Part shown: one piece after another, positions 6,103 to 13,953 of the stretch
Layout: every line of letters starts with the position of its first letter
Numbering within the stretch: position 1 is the first letter of the stretch
NCBI GenBank assembly: GCA_937124525.1
Contig: CAKZLA010000254.1
Span: 1 to 20,976, forward strand
DNA from: an uncultured Desulfobacterium sp.
GTDB lineage: Bacteria > Desulfobacterota > Desulfobacteria > Desulfobacterales > Desulfobacteraceae
Reading direction: 5' to 3'
Length of the DNA stretch: 20,976 nucleotides
Made by a program: the position numbers and the translations under genes
The notes under the pieces: model-generated
Told to the model about the DNA's origin: nothing
Seen by the model: the letters and a program-made list of their open reading frames with translations, nothing else
The model's database searches: none

Positions 6103-7491
6103 TTAGCTTTCAAGGGTCTTATTTTTTTTCATTTTTTCCACCAGCGTGGTCCGCTTGATATTGAGAATTCTTGCAGCTTTTGCCTTAACCCCATCACTCT
6201 CTTGCAAGGCACTTACAATGAGCTTGTTTTCATAATCTTTCACAGCATCGGAAAGGGTCATCCCCTTATGGATGGGATGTGGTTCTGTCGATATTGGGGA
6301 AAGGGATGGCTCTTTTTGAAAATGCTCTGGAAGATCTTCCAGCGTCACCATGGAATTTTCGGAAAGAATGATCATTCGTTTGATCAAATTTTCAAGCTCC
6401 CTGACATTACCCGGCCAGTCATGCTGCAAAAGGACATCCATGGCCCCGGGGGAAAAGCCCTGAATCTTCATTTCTTTACCCCGTTGGAATTTATCCAGAA
6501 AAAAATCAATTAAAAGAGGAATGTCTGATCTTCGATTAATCAGGGGTGGAACGTGAATAGGAATCACATTTAAACGATAAAATAGATCTTCACGAAAGGA
6601 GCCGTCCTTGACAGCAGTGGCCAAATCTTTATTTGTGGCGGCAATAATTCTGGCATTCACCGGAATACTCCGGGTTCCGCCCACCCGCTCAATAATTTTT
6701 TCCTGAAGAACCCGAAGAAGCTTCACCTGCAATGCCGGGCTCATCTCTGCTACTTCATCCAGAAAAATAGTACCTTCATGGGCCATCTCAAATCGGCCTA
6801 TGCGTTTTTTGTGCGCCCCTGTAAAGGCCCCTTTTTCATGGCCAAAGATCTCACTTTCCAGTAAGGCTTCGGGAATGGCACCACAATTTACGGCAATAAA
6901 GGATTGCTCCCTCCGGCTGCTGAGTCCATGAATGGTTCTTACGATAAGCTCTTTTCCACTTCCTGATGCACCGGTAACCAGAATAGTGGTGTCAGTGTCA
7001 GCCACTTTTTCAATAAGGCTGTGAATTTTTTTTATGGCCGGACTGCTGCCGATGAAATTTGCATAGGTTGATCTTAAATCATGGGGTTGAGGTCCTTCAG
7101 AATCCTGTCTTTTAAGCCACTTAACCTTGAGGGCATTTGCGACATACTCCATCAATGCCCCAGGACCCACGGGTTTTGTGACATAATCAAAGGCCCCTTT
7201 TTTTACGGCCACGACTGCATTAGAGATGCTCCCATATCCGGTGAGGAGAATACACATGGTTTCAGGTATATTGTTAACCACATGGTCCAGGATTTCCATA
7301 CCAGTGACCCCAGGCATATTCAAATCCGTAATAACCAGATCAAAGGCATCCGGCGTCAACATAAGCAGGGCATTCTGACTATCGGAAGTTGTTGTCACCT
7401 GATAATGTTTGTTTCGGCTCAAGATATCACGAATCAACATCAGAAGATCCTCATCGTCATCCAATACCAGTATTTTTGCAATGGGTTGCAT
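6103..7491 (-). CDS. NtrC-type response regulator, sigma-54 activator (FlrC/FleR-like)
   Basis: A 462-residue protein. A receiver domain (residues about 5-120) has acidic residues DDDED at 11-15, phospho-site D56 in ITDLNMPG and K106 in VTKP. The AAA+ domain (about 145-375) has Walker A GASGSGKE at 174-181, GAFTGA at 221-226 (the loop that contacts sigma-54) and the Walker B region GTIFLDEVAEM. A Fis-type helix-turn-helix ends the protein at about 433-455. It would open sigma-54 promoters when phosphorylated. A start at 7491 is chosen because GGAG lies 8 bases before it and the receiver fold begins at once; the longer frame from 7587 adds 32 non-conserved residues. Its place beside flagellar genes suggests control of late flagellar operons. 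No sensor kinase is next to it. Confidence 0.9.
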   Translation of the reverse strand: MQPIAKILVLDDDEDLLMLIRDILSRNKHYQVTTTSDSQNALLMLTPDAFDLVITDLNMPGVTGMEILDHVVNNIPETMCILLTGYGSISNAVVAVKKGAFDYVTKPVGPGALMEYVANALKVKWLKRQDSEGPQPHDLRSTYANFIGSSPAIKKIHSLIEKVADTDTTILVTGASGSGKELIVRTIHGLSSRREQSFIAVNCGAIPEALLESEIFGHEKGAFTGAHKKRIGRFEMAHEGTIFLDEVAEMSPALQVKLLRVLQEKIIERVGGTRSIPVNARIIAATNKDLATAVKDGSFREDLFYRLNVIPIHVPPLINRRSDIPLLIDFFLDKFQRGKEMKIQGFSPGAMDVLLQHDWPGNVRELENLIKRMIILSENSMVTLEDLPEHFQKEPSLSPISTEPHPIHKGMTLSDAVKDYENKLIVSALQESDGVKAKAARILNIKRTTLVEKMKKNKTLES

Positions 7492-7608
7492 CAAAATAAC
7501 TCCAGAATCATAGGCTCTCATAACTTGATAGTATAGAAAATTACATTTTTTGTTACGAAATCTAAAGATCCACCCGCAGGACGCCAATTTATAAAAAACC
7601 TGTAAGAA

Positions 7609-7635
7609 AACCCCTGAGTCTTGAGCTCAGGGGTT
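7609..7635 (-). terminator. Intrinsic terminator after the single cheY gene
   Basis: AACCCCTGAG with CTCAGGGGTT, a 10-pair stem with a 7-base loop, followed on the minus strand by TTTC. It lies 39 bases after the CheY stop at 7674. With the promoter at 8131-8159 it makes this cheY a one-gene unit. Confidence 0.85.
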
Positions 7636-7673
7636 ATTGGCATCATTGATTTTCATCTTATCCCCTTGGGATA

Positions 7674-8051
7674 TCAGCTGCCAAACACCTTTTCCAGCTT
7701 CTGGGTTATGGTTTCTGTGGTAAAGGGTTTTACAACATAATTGTTCACCCCTGCCTGAACCGCCTGAATGATGTTTTCCTTCTGCGCTTCAGCTGTCACC
7801 ATAACAAAGGGAATGCTTTTCAGCTCATCATCTCCACGAACGGCATTTAAAAGATCCAGACCAGTCATCACCGGCATGTTCCAGTCACACATGATGAGAT
7901 CAATTTTTTGATTTTTAAGCACCTGTAGGGCATTCTTGCCATCACTTGCCTCATAAAGATTGCTGAAACCGATCTGGGTGAGAATATTTTTTAAGATTCT
8001 CCTCATGGTTGCAAAATCATCAACAATCAAAACTTCCATATTCAAGTCCAT
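7674..8051 (-). CDS. cheY: CheY-type single-domain response regulator
   Basis: A 125-residue receiver domain with no output domain. The acidic pocket is DD at 11-12, the phospho-site is the D in MCDWNMPVMTG (about residue 56), the switch threonine is in MVTAEA, and the lysine is in VVKPF (about 108). The CDWNMP pattern is typical of true CheY proteins that bind FliM at the motor. ATG 8051 follows AGGTGAGATTAT; ATG 8039 is an alternative that removes four residues. The gene is monocistronic, with a good promoter and terminator, and lies between the flagellar block and the sigma-54 activator. A second CheY lies in the chemotaxis operon at 14381-14806, so division of labour is possible. Confidence 0.93.
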   Translation of the reverse strand: MDLNMEVLIVDDFATMRRILKNILTQIGFSNLYEASDGKNALQVLKNQKIDLIMCDWNMPVMTGLDLLNAVRGDDELKSIPFVMVTAEAQKENIIQAVQAGVNNYVVKPFTTETITQKLEKVFGS

Positions 8052-8130
8052 ATAATCTCACCTGTTTCCTCTATTGTTTGTCAAAGTTGATTTAACCATT
8101 GGGGCGGATTTCACCCCTATTATATTGATT

Positions 8131-8159
8131 ATACTATAGTCCTTACCCAATCATGTCAA
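8131..8159 (-). promoter_or_regulatory. Sigma-70-like promoter for the single cheY gene
   Basis: Minus strand: TTGACA (8154-8159), a 17-base spacer, then TAGTAT (8131-8136), overlapping a TATAAT-like string just downstream. The start codon lies about 80 bases further on. Confidence 0.6.
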
Positions 8160-8228
8160 GGTTGCTTCCCAAAGAAAAAATCTCCTGAGTCCCCTTTAAT
8201 CTCCTCGTTTTAAGACCCCTTACAATTT

Positions 8229-8846
8229 TTAGTTTTTTTCCAGGTCCGCCGGGAAAAGTCCCTGGGTAATTTTAGCTCCGAGGGCTGGCTCCACAAAGGA
8301 GAGAATTTTCCCCACCACATTCCCTTTCATTCTTGAGAAAAGATCAGTAACCAGATCAATGTCCAGTTTTTTTATCAGCTCAGCAACCTTCTGGGGTTTC
8401 ATGGTGGAATAAATTTTAATAAGGTGTTTGACTTGATTTTCCTGTGCTGTCTTTTTCCTGTCCAGCTCTTCTCGAATTTCATTGCGTAATTGGGTCAGGT
8501 TTTCAATTTTTTTATTAATTTCTTCCTGGAGAACCAAAAGTTGCTCTTCTCTTCGGGCAAGAAATTTTTCCCTCTCCTCAATAAGGTTTTCTTTTTCTTC
8601 CCATTGTTTTTGTGCTCCCTTGGAAAAATCAGCTGCCGTGGAAACATCAAGGGCACTTTCAGCAACAGGTTGTACCCCATCGCTGGGGGAAGAGGCCTCA
8701 TCATTTCCGGCATCGCCAGGTTCCAGGGCCATGGCAACGGAACTAGTCAAAATGGAAAATGAATGATTATGAAAAAAATACGTTGAGATCAACATACCCT
8801 TTAACACTATCATACTGATTAAAAAGAATTGTACATAAAATTTCAA
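8229..8846 (-). CDS. motE: MotE-like flagellar protein with coiled coil and MgtE-N-like C-terminus
   Basis: A 205-residue protein: a membrane anchor or signal segment at residues 5-25, a variable linker to about 75, a long charged coiled coil (about 80-140) and a C-terminal helical domain (about 140-200). The C-terminal domain carries KPQKVAELIKKLDIDLVTDL and RMKGNVVGKIL, the pattern of the MgtE_N-like region in MotE. MotE is described as a periplasmic or membrane partner needed for stator stability and is usually next to fliJ. The start codon is TTG at 8846: AGGAGAGGAGGG sits 5-6 bases before it, and it overlaps the fliJ stop by 3 bases (TTGA). The first in-frame ATG, at 8813, would cut the membrane segment. 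Confidence 0.85.
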   Translation of the reverse strand: MKFYVQFFLISMIVLKGMLISTYFFHNHSFSILTSSVAMALEPGDAGNDEASSPSDGVQPVAESALDVSTAADFSKGAQKQWEEKENLIEEREKFLARREEQLLVLQEEINKKIENLTQLRNEIREELDRKKTAQENQVKHLIKIYSTMKPQKVAELIKKLDIDLVTDLFSRMKGNVVGKILSFVEPALGAKITQGLFPADLEKN

Positions 8847-9286
8847 TGTAGCCCTCCTCTCCTGATCAGAATCATTTCATCCAAATTTTTCTGCTCTTCC
8901 ATTTCCACCCATTTTTCATGTTTTTCTTTGTAAGATATTTTTAACATGCCAAGGGATTCTTTTTTCATATACTCTCTTTTGAGAAAGGCTCTTTTTTCTT
9001 CCACAATCCTATTTTGTTTTTCCAGATCATTTCGGGCCAGTTCCAGTTCATCATCCAATCGCCGGACGTAATTTTGACATTCCATGTACCAGGAAGCAGC
9101 CATCCCCTGCATGGCATCAATCCTCAACTGGGCAAGATTTTCTTCTTTTCTTTCCACCAGTCCTTCAACCAGATTTTGAGTTTCAAGCCACGCCTTTTTG
9201 GCATCACTAAGATCTGTTCGGGCTTTTTTCTCCTGGTGTTCCCGATATTTCAAAACGCTGTCCAGTTTAAAAAAAAATTTCTTCAT
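8843..9286 (-). CDS. fliJ: Flagellar export chaperone FliJ
   Basis: A 147-residue, highly charged, almost fully coiled-coil protein. It begins MKKFFFKLDSVLKYREHQEK, the conserved FliJ start (phenylalanine-rich, then LdsvLkyR). FliJ is the central stalk of the FliH-FliI ATPase at the base of the flagellar export gate. ATG 9286 is chosen because AAGGAGGTG lies 3-6 bases before it; the GTG at 9292 is inside that ribosome binding site. It overlaps motE. A gap of 137 bases separates it from fliI, with an interrupted inverted repeat at 9347-9387, so it may have partly separate expression. Confidence 0.92.
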   Translation of the reverse strand: MKKFFFKLDSVLKYREHQEKKARTDLSDAKKAWLETQNLVEGLVERKEENLAQLRIDAMQGMAASWYMECQNYVRRLDDELELARNDLEKQNRIVEEKRAFLKREYMKKESLGMLKISYKEKHEKWVEMEEQKNLDEMILIRRGGLH

Positions 9287-9346
9287 ATACACCTCCTTCA
9301 GTCATAAATGCTATGCACATCTTGTGCCAGCTCCGCCAATCAAATA

Positions 9347-9387
9347 GAACCACGACACTGAAATCTTAATATCTATTTCAATGGTTC
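9347..9387. repeat. Interrupted inverted repeat between fliI and fliJ
   Basis: GAACCA and TGAAAT (9347-9352, 9359-9364) can pair with ATTTCA and TGGTTC (9375-9380, 9382-9387). The two 6-base stems are separated by an uneven internal loop. No T run follows, so it is unlikely to be a terminator. It could be a processing or stability element. Confidence 0.35.
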
Positions 9388-9423
9388 CAAATAAATTATG
9401 ACACTTTACGACTCTGGAGCTCC

Positions 9424-10740
9424 CTAAAAAATATTTTGCAGTTGATCCACGCTTTCCTGGAAGGAAATCTTCTCATAAATCCCCTGCTGAAGAAAAGCTT
9501 TGATTTTCCCCATGATCTTTTTTGCAGCATCAATTTCAGGATCACTGCCATCCACATAGGCACCGATGCGAATGAGATCCTCGGCTTCCCGGTAAACAGA
9601 AATCATTCTTAACAATCGTTTTGCATTCTCAGAATGTTCGGGGGTGACAATATCGTTCATTACACGGCTGATACTTGCTGGCACGTCCACGGCAGGATAA
9701 TGGCCTTGATGGGCCATGGCCCTTGATAATACAATGTGTCCATCAGTGATGGAGCGCACGGTATCTGCCACAGGCTCATTCATATCATCACCCTCTACCA
9801 GAACCGTATATATGCCGGTGATGCTCCCACCGGTTTCCAGGATGCCTGCCCTTTCAAGCAGTTTGGGAATTTTAGCAAAAACACTGGGGGTATATCCCTT
9901 TGCAGAGGGGGGTTCTCCCACGGCCAGACCAACCTCTCTCTGGGACATGGCAAAACGGGTGATTGAATCCATCATTAAAAGAACGTCCAACCCTTGATTC
10001 CGAAAATATTCTGCCAGGGCCGTTGCTGTGTAAGCGCCCCGGATTCTTACCAAGGGGGGTGTATCTGATGTTGCCACCACCACCACGGATTTTTTCAACC
10101 CCTCCTCTCCCAAGGCACGCTCAATAAACTCACGCACTTCACGGCCCCGTTCTCCAATCATTGCAATAACAATCACATCAGCTGTGGTATTTCTGGCAAT
10201 CATACCCATTAAAACACTTTTTCCAACGCCGGAACCGGCCATGATGGCCATTCGTTGACCTTTACCCACAGTGATCATGGTGTTTATGACTGAGATTCCC
10301 ACATCAATAACCTCATGAAGAATCTTTCTTTTCATGGGATTGAGCACATTGCCATAAACCGGATAGTATTTTTCTGTGGGAATATCTCCTTTGTCATCCA
10401 TGGGATGTCCAAGCCCATCCACCACACGGCCAAGGTATGCCGTTCCCACGGGAACATCGGGTGTCTCGCTGATGGCAATGGTTTTGCTTCCCGGCCGGAT
10501 CCCCCCCATTTCACCAAAGGGCATGAGAATAATATTTTTTTCATTAAAGCCAATAACTTCGGCTTTAATATTGTCTCCGTTGTTATCTTCAATGGAACAG
10601 ATACTTCCCACACTCAGACGTGGCCCATTGGCCTCTGCAACCATACCAGCCACCTTAAGCACGGATCCAGTCAACTGAACCGTGCGGCAGGCTTTTAATG
10701 CTTTATGATACTTATCCCATGAAATATTAACTGCTTCCAT
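9424..10740 (-). CDS. fliI: Flagellum-specific ATPase FliI
   Basis: A 438-residue protein, normal for FliI. Walker A is AGSGVGKS at residues 168-175, the family motif GERGREVREF follows near 196-205, Walker B is LLMMDSITRFA (D258), and SQREVGLAVGEPPSAKGYTP is the classic type III secretion ATPase signature. FliI hydrolyses ATP at the cytoplasmic face of the export gate. ATG 10740 is chosen because homologues begin near it and the open frame further upstream is only the antisense-free overlap with fliH; the ribosome binding site there is weak (GAAGAAG). It overlaps the fliH end by 14 bases, so translational coupling is likely. Confidence 0.97.
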   Translation of the reverse strand: MEAVNISWDKYHKALKACRTVQLTGSVLKVAGMVAEANGPRLSVGSICSIEDNNGDNIKAEVIGFNEKNIILMPFGEMGGIRPGSKTIAISETPDVPVGTAYLGRVVDGLGHPMDDKGDIPTEKYYPVYGNVLNPMKRKILHEVIDVGISVINTMITVGKGQRMAIMAGSGVGKSVLMGMIARNTTADVIVIAMIGERGREVREFIERALGEEGLKKSVVVVATSDTPPLVRIRGAYTATALAEYFRNQGLDVLLMMDSITRFAMSQREVGLAVGEPPSAKGYTPSVFAKIPKLLERAGILETGGSITGIYTVLVEGDDMNEPVADTVRSITDGHIVLSRAMAHQGHYPAVDVPASISRVMNDIVTPEHSENAKRLLRMISVYREAEDLIRIGAYVDGSDPEIDAAKKIMGKIKAFLQQGIYEKISFQESVDQLQNIF

Positions 10741-11608
10741 CTTCTTCAAAACCTCGAACCAGACTTTCATACACTTTTTTAAGACGGGTTTCAATGGAGG
10801 CGTCAATATCTCCATGGGGGGTCTCCAGATGACATCCTCCCCTGGAAACCGAGACGTCTGCATGGAGAGAAACAGCCGTTAATTTCCCGGATGGGTCCAC
10901 CGACAAGGTTTGCAGTTTTTCAATCAAATGAACATCCTCTGGGTTAAGGCGGAGAATCAAACGCTCTTTTTCCGAAGCCAGTTGAAGTGTATGAAGAACC
11001 GTCTCCCGGATCACCCGCTGATCCAGAGAGATCTCACAATGGATAATTTTTTCTGACACTGAAAAAATAAGATCCAACAACTCTCGTTCATATTGAGCCA
11101 AAAGCAAACCTTTTAAACCGGCAACCTCCTCCAGAAGAGCATTCATATCTGTCAGCAGCGGGAGCACCTTTTTTTCCCCGGCCTCCCTTCCTGCAACTTC
11201 TCCCTCTTTAAATCCTTTTTCCCAGGCTTCCTGCTCCATAAGAGTGCAATTACGGCGCGATTCTTCCTTCAGACGATCCATATCTTCCTGGGCCTTACGA
11301 ACAAGCTCAATGACTTCAGGAATCAAGGAATCTGTCTCGTCTTTAATTTTCTCCAACTCACCCTGGTGAAAACCAGGTGTTAAAGCAGATGTTTTCTCGA
11401 TAATTCCTGGTTTATTTTCCAGGGGAATAAATTTTCCAACCGCACCATGGGGGGTGCCAAGATCCACAAAAGAATCACCATCTTCCGGCGTTTCAGGTTT
11501 ACCGGGGGCATCCAACTCCTCGTTAAAGTCAAATGTACTGAGCTCAAATTTTTTCAGCAAATGAGCATTTTTAACAATCTTTGAATCTTCATCAGACCAG
11601 GACATCAT
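10727..11608 (-). CDS. fliH: Flagellar assembly protein FliH
   Basis: A 293-residue protein. The N-terminal half is poorly conserved and acidic. The middle has the glycine-repeat helix typical of FliH (KGFKEGEVAGREAGEKK, GxxxG spacing). The C-terminal domain (about 175-285) is FliH/HrpE-like with IIHCEISLDQRVIRETV, then LRLNPEDVHLIE, and then RGGCHLETPHGDIDASIE. It binds FliI and restrains its ATPase, and links it to FliN at the C-ring. ATG 11608 or 11605 fits: AAAAGG lies just before, and the longer frame to 11695 only overlaps fliG. It overlaps fliG by 17 bases and fliI by 14. Confidence 0.93.
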   Translation of the reverse strand: MMSWSDEDSKIVKNAHLLKKFELSTFDFNEELDAPGKPETPEDGDSFVDLGTPHGAVGKFIPLENKPGIIEKTSALTPGFHQGELEKIKDETDSLIPEVIELVRKAQEDMDRLKEESRRNCTLMEQEAWEKGFKEGEVAGREAGEKKVLPLLTDMNALLEEVAGLKGLLLAQYERELLDLIFSVSEKIIHCEISLDQRVIRETVLHTLQLASEKERLILRLNPEDVHLIEKLQTLSVDPSGKLTAVSLHADVSVSRGGCHLETPHGDIDASIETRLKKVYESLVRGFEEDGSS

Positions 11609-12590
11609 CCTTACCTTTTCCCGGAAAAACAATTCGACCTTCAGATTCCATCCCTTTGACAACCGCAAGCACTTCCAGTTGCGCCCCTTCCACATCGCTT
11701 AAACGAAGCGGTCCCATCACCTCCATATCTTCCCGCATCATCTCTGATGCCCGTTGGGATAAATTTCGGAACACTTTCTCTTTAAGCTCATCGGAAGCAG
11801 CCTTAAGGCCCTTGATTAAAAGTTGACTGTCCACATTCTGCAATATTTCCCTGAAATTTTTATCATCAAAATCAAGAAGATCTTCAAAGACAAACATTTT
11901 CTGTTTAATTGACAGCGCCAGGTCAGAATCTTGTTTTTCCAGAAAAGCCATGATGTTTTCTTCCGTCTTGCCATCCACCTGATTTAAGATTGATGCCAGG
12001 GCCTCGATACCGTCAAATTGACGGGAACTGGTTCCAGAGGAAGACAAGCTGTTTCTCATGGCCTGATCAAGGTCATCAATGAATTCTGTGGATACATCGC
12101 CAAGGTCAGTTAAACGGTATGCCACTTCCACCTTAACATCTTCGGGCAGCAGCTTTAATACATCCGCTGCAGTGCTTTCTGGAACATAGGAAAGAATCAA
12201 AGCAATGGTCTGGGGATGTTCTCCCTTGATGGCACTGTTTAGATTCTCAGGTGACAGCTTTAGCAGCATCTCAAAGGGAACCGTTTTTTCTTTCACTGGC
12301 GCTTCTTCTCCCAATGTACCTTTTGCACTTTTGATGAAAAAATCCTTTCCTGAAATTAGCAAATGATTGTTATCTTCAAAAGACGACAAAAATTCATTCA
12401 CTACAGCATCCACCACATCACTGGAAATATAAGAAATTTCAGACATACACTGTCCAATTTTTTTTATACTCTCTTTGTCCAGATTTTGAAAAAAATAGGT
12501 GGAAAATCCTTCTCCTGCATTCAAAAGAAATATTGCTGCTTTTTGAAAACCATTTAGCTCACCGAGGATTAATTGTTTGTTTGGCGCCAT
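11592..12590 (-). CDS. fliG: Flagellar motor switch protein FliG
   Basis: A 332-residue protein with the three armadillo-like FliG parts. The N-terminal part contacts the MS ring, the middle has the EHPQTIALILSYVPESTAA pattern (the EHPQ motif, residues near 125), and the C-terminal torque domain ends in REDMEVMGPLRLSDVEGAQ with the charged residues that meet the stator. FliG forms the upper C-ring and is usually preceded by fliF. Here the gene upstream is cheZ, about 520 bases away, and the gap carries repeats. The ATG follows GCGAGAGTGT, a modest ribosome binding site. It heads the fliG-fliH-fliI-fliJ-motE run. Confidence 0.97.
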   Translation of the reverse strand: MAPNKQLILGELNGFQKAAIFLLNAGEGFSTYFFQNLDKESIKKIGQCMSEISYISSDVVDAVVNEFLSSFEDNNHLLISGKDFFIKSAKGTLGEEAPVKEKTVPFEMLLKLSPENLNSAIKGEHPQTIALILSYVPESTAADVLKLLPEDVKVEVAYRLTDLGDVSTEFIDDLDQAMRNSLSSSGTSSRQFDGIEALASILNQVDGKTEENIMAFLEKQDSDLALSIKQKMFVFEDLLDFDDKNFREILQNVDSQLLIKGLKAASDELKEKVFRNLSQRASEMMREDMEVMGPLRLSDVEGAQLEVLAVVKGMESEGRIVFPGKGKDDVLV

Positions 12591-12652
12591 ACACTCTCGC
12601 TTTATCCATCCACTGTTTCATATATAAAGGCATCCAATGTCGCCATTTTAAT

Positions 12653-12905
12653 AACTGCCACGGGCAGACATCGTCTGTGCCTGGGTTTTTGCCACAACAA
12701 AGACAGAATAAGGAACTCCTGGTTTACCAGCATTTCCATAGAACACTGCATGGCATATTGATCTGCCACAACGAAGGTTGAGCCCTTCGTAATTAGGGTC
12801 TGTTGGACGGAGTCTCATATAAAACCCACATGGCAAATTTACCTGCCACAACTACAAACGAAACTCTTATGATTTAAGACTGTTGTACGGAGTTTCATAT
12901 AAAAA
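12653..12905 (+). repeat. Second array of the two-hairpin repeat family (units B1-B3)
   Basis: B1 (12653-12744) opens AACTGCCACGGGCAGAC, as in unit U3 near 5546, with CAGAC 12665-12669 pairing GTCTG 12673-12677; its second half has drifted. B2 (12745-12825) has TGGCA 12751-12755 with TGCCA 12764-12768, the linker CCACAACGAAGGTTGA, and ends GGACGGAGTCTCATATAA. B3 (12826-12905) has TGGCA 12831-12835 with TGCCA 12844-12848, and GAAACTC 12860-12866 with GAGTTTC 12890-12896, then ATATAA. A further tail-like piece, GTTTCATATATAA, lies at 12615-12627. The array occupies the leader of fliG, antisense to its direction. Confidence 0.78.
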
Positions 12906-12924
12906 ATAATTATATCTGATTTTA

Positions 12925-12969
12925 CCCCCATGGTCAATGATTGACACCACGAAGTCAGCGTTGTGGGGG
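12925..12969. repeat. Inverted repeat with nested palindrome between cheZ and the repeat array
   Basis: CCCCCA (12925-12930) pairs with TGGGGG (12964-12969). Inside lies the palindrome GTCAATGATTGAC and a small CAC/GTG pair. No T run follows in either direction. Function unknown; it may be a protein site or part of a structured leader of fliG. Confidence 0.35.
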
Positions 12970-13049
12970 CTTATTACCCTCTATTCGCTTATTTTTTTAT
13001 AACTTATTGAATTTATTAATACCAAAAGTTGGCCATTAAAAAATCAAGG

Positions 13050-13113
13050 TAAGATTATGTGGTAATTACATAATCTTATAAGAATGAGCGAAATGTGGGT
13101 TATTATAAGATTA
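13050..13113 (-). promoter_or_regulatory. Three-arm, mutually exclusive hairpins at the cheZ 3' end (terminator or attenuator candidate)
   Basis: On the minus strand arm 1 is TAATCTTATAA (plus 13103-13113, covering the cheZ stop codon), arm 2 is TTATAAGATTATGT (13068-13081) and arm 3 is ACATAATCTTA (13050-13060). Arm 2 pairs perfectly with arm 1 (11 pairs) or with arm 3 (11 pairs), but not with both. After arm 3 comes CCTTGATTTTTT, so the 2-3 hairpin could end transcription, with the T run about 6 bases away. The layout resembles an attenuator; the next gene on this strand is fliG. Confidence 0.5.
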
Positions 13114-13899
13114 AAAAAGATCGTCCAGTAAATCATCAATGTTGCACTGATCCAGCCCGCCCCCTTTTTTCTGGGGACCTGCAAGTGCCTGGGCTTTCTC
13201 ATCCACCATTTTTTGCAATTCATCAGAAGAAATGGTGGGATTTGCCTCCTTTGCCTTTAATTTAAGCCCAAAAGAGATCATCATAGTTGTTATTTTATTT
13301 TCAATCTCACCCACAAGCGAAATGATTCTCTGGAGCCGCTGTCCTGTTAAATCCTGGAAACTCATTTGAGCAAAGATGTCTGAAATCAGTGCCATATTTT
13401 CTTCAATATTGGATTCCATGGACGCAACAACAGGCATGAGCTGTGCAATGATATCCTCATTTAAATTTATTTTTTCTTCACCTGAAAGCTCCGGGACATA
13501 GATATTCCCCTTTTTAAGGGCTGAATAAATTTTTTTATTCTCCCCCATCAAGAGGTTCATGCGATCCAGATTGTCCATGATGGTATTGGCAGCCTGCTCA
13601 GTGGTTTCGATGATTCCTTCCAGTTGATCCGCCGTCTGGGGAATATATTTTATCGCAATATCTTCGATGTGTGGACGAATTTTTAACTTAAAATCCTTTC
13701 TGAAATCAACCAATACCAAGGCAAGATCCCTGACACTGCCAGTCATTTCCGAGGTCATTGATTTATAAAAATCATCATCATCCTGATCCATGGCGTGGGA
13801 AACTGCCTGTTTAAAAAAAAACGTCAATTGTTCTATTTCATGGTCTGACAATTTACCCGATACAATATTCTTGATCTCAGTCTCAAAATTTTGTTCCAT
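13111..13899 (-). CDS. cheZ: CheY-phosphate phosphatase CheZ
   Basis: A 262-residue, nearly all-helical protein. The catalytic stretch is MSFQDLTGQRLQRI (residues about 172-185), with the D and Q that in enteric CheZ position water to remove phosphate from CheY. A long four-helix-bundle region precedes it. The last residues, NIDDLLDDLF, match the amphipathic CheY-binding tail at the CheZ C-terminus. It is longer than the enteric 214 residues, mainly at the N-terminus. The ATG follows GGGTGGAGA closely. It lies 54 bases after cheX, in the same direction, and is the last chemotaxis gene before the flagellar block. A hairpin set overlaps its stop codon. Confidence 0.93.
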   Translation of the reverse strand: MEQNFETEIKNIVSGKLSDHEIEQLTFFFKQAVSHAMDQDDDDFYKSMTSEMTGSVRDLALVLVDFRKDFKLKIRPHIEDIAIKYIPQTADQLEGIIETTEQAANTIMDNLDRMNLLMGENKKIYSALKKGNIYVPELSGEEKINLNEDIIAQLMPVVASMESNIEENMALISDIFAQMSFQDLTGQRLQRIISLVGEIENKITTMMISFGLKLKAKEANPTISSDELQKMVDEKAQALAGPQKKGGGLDQCNIDDLLDDLF

Positions 13900-13953
13900 T
13901 CTCCACCCATACCGTTTTGTTAAATATAATGAACCAGATGAGGCGCTTCAACA

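Noticed and set aside
6022..6513. 163-codon plus-strand gene
   Set aside because: All but its first 27 or so codons are antisense to the well-supported sigma-54 activator, and the peptide shows no family features.
7588..7673. Sigma-54 promoter before the activator gene
   Set aside because: Only a loose TTGGC string is present, and the second element (TTGC-like) is missing at the right distance.
12648..12851. 67-codon minus-strand frame in the repeat array
   Set aside because: It is made of repeat units read through, with no ribosome binding site and no likeness to a protein.
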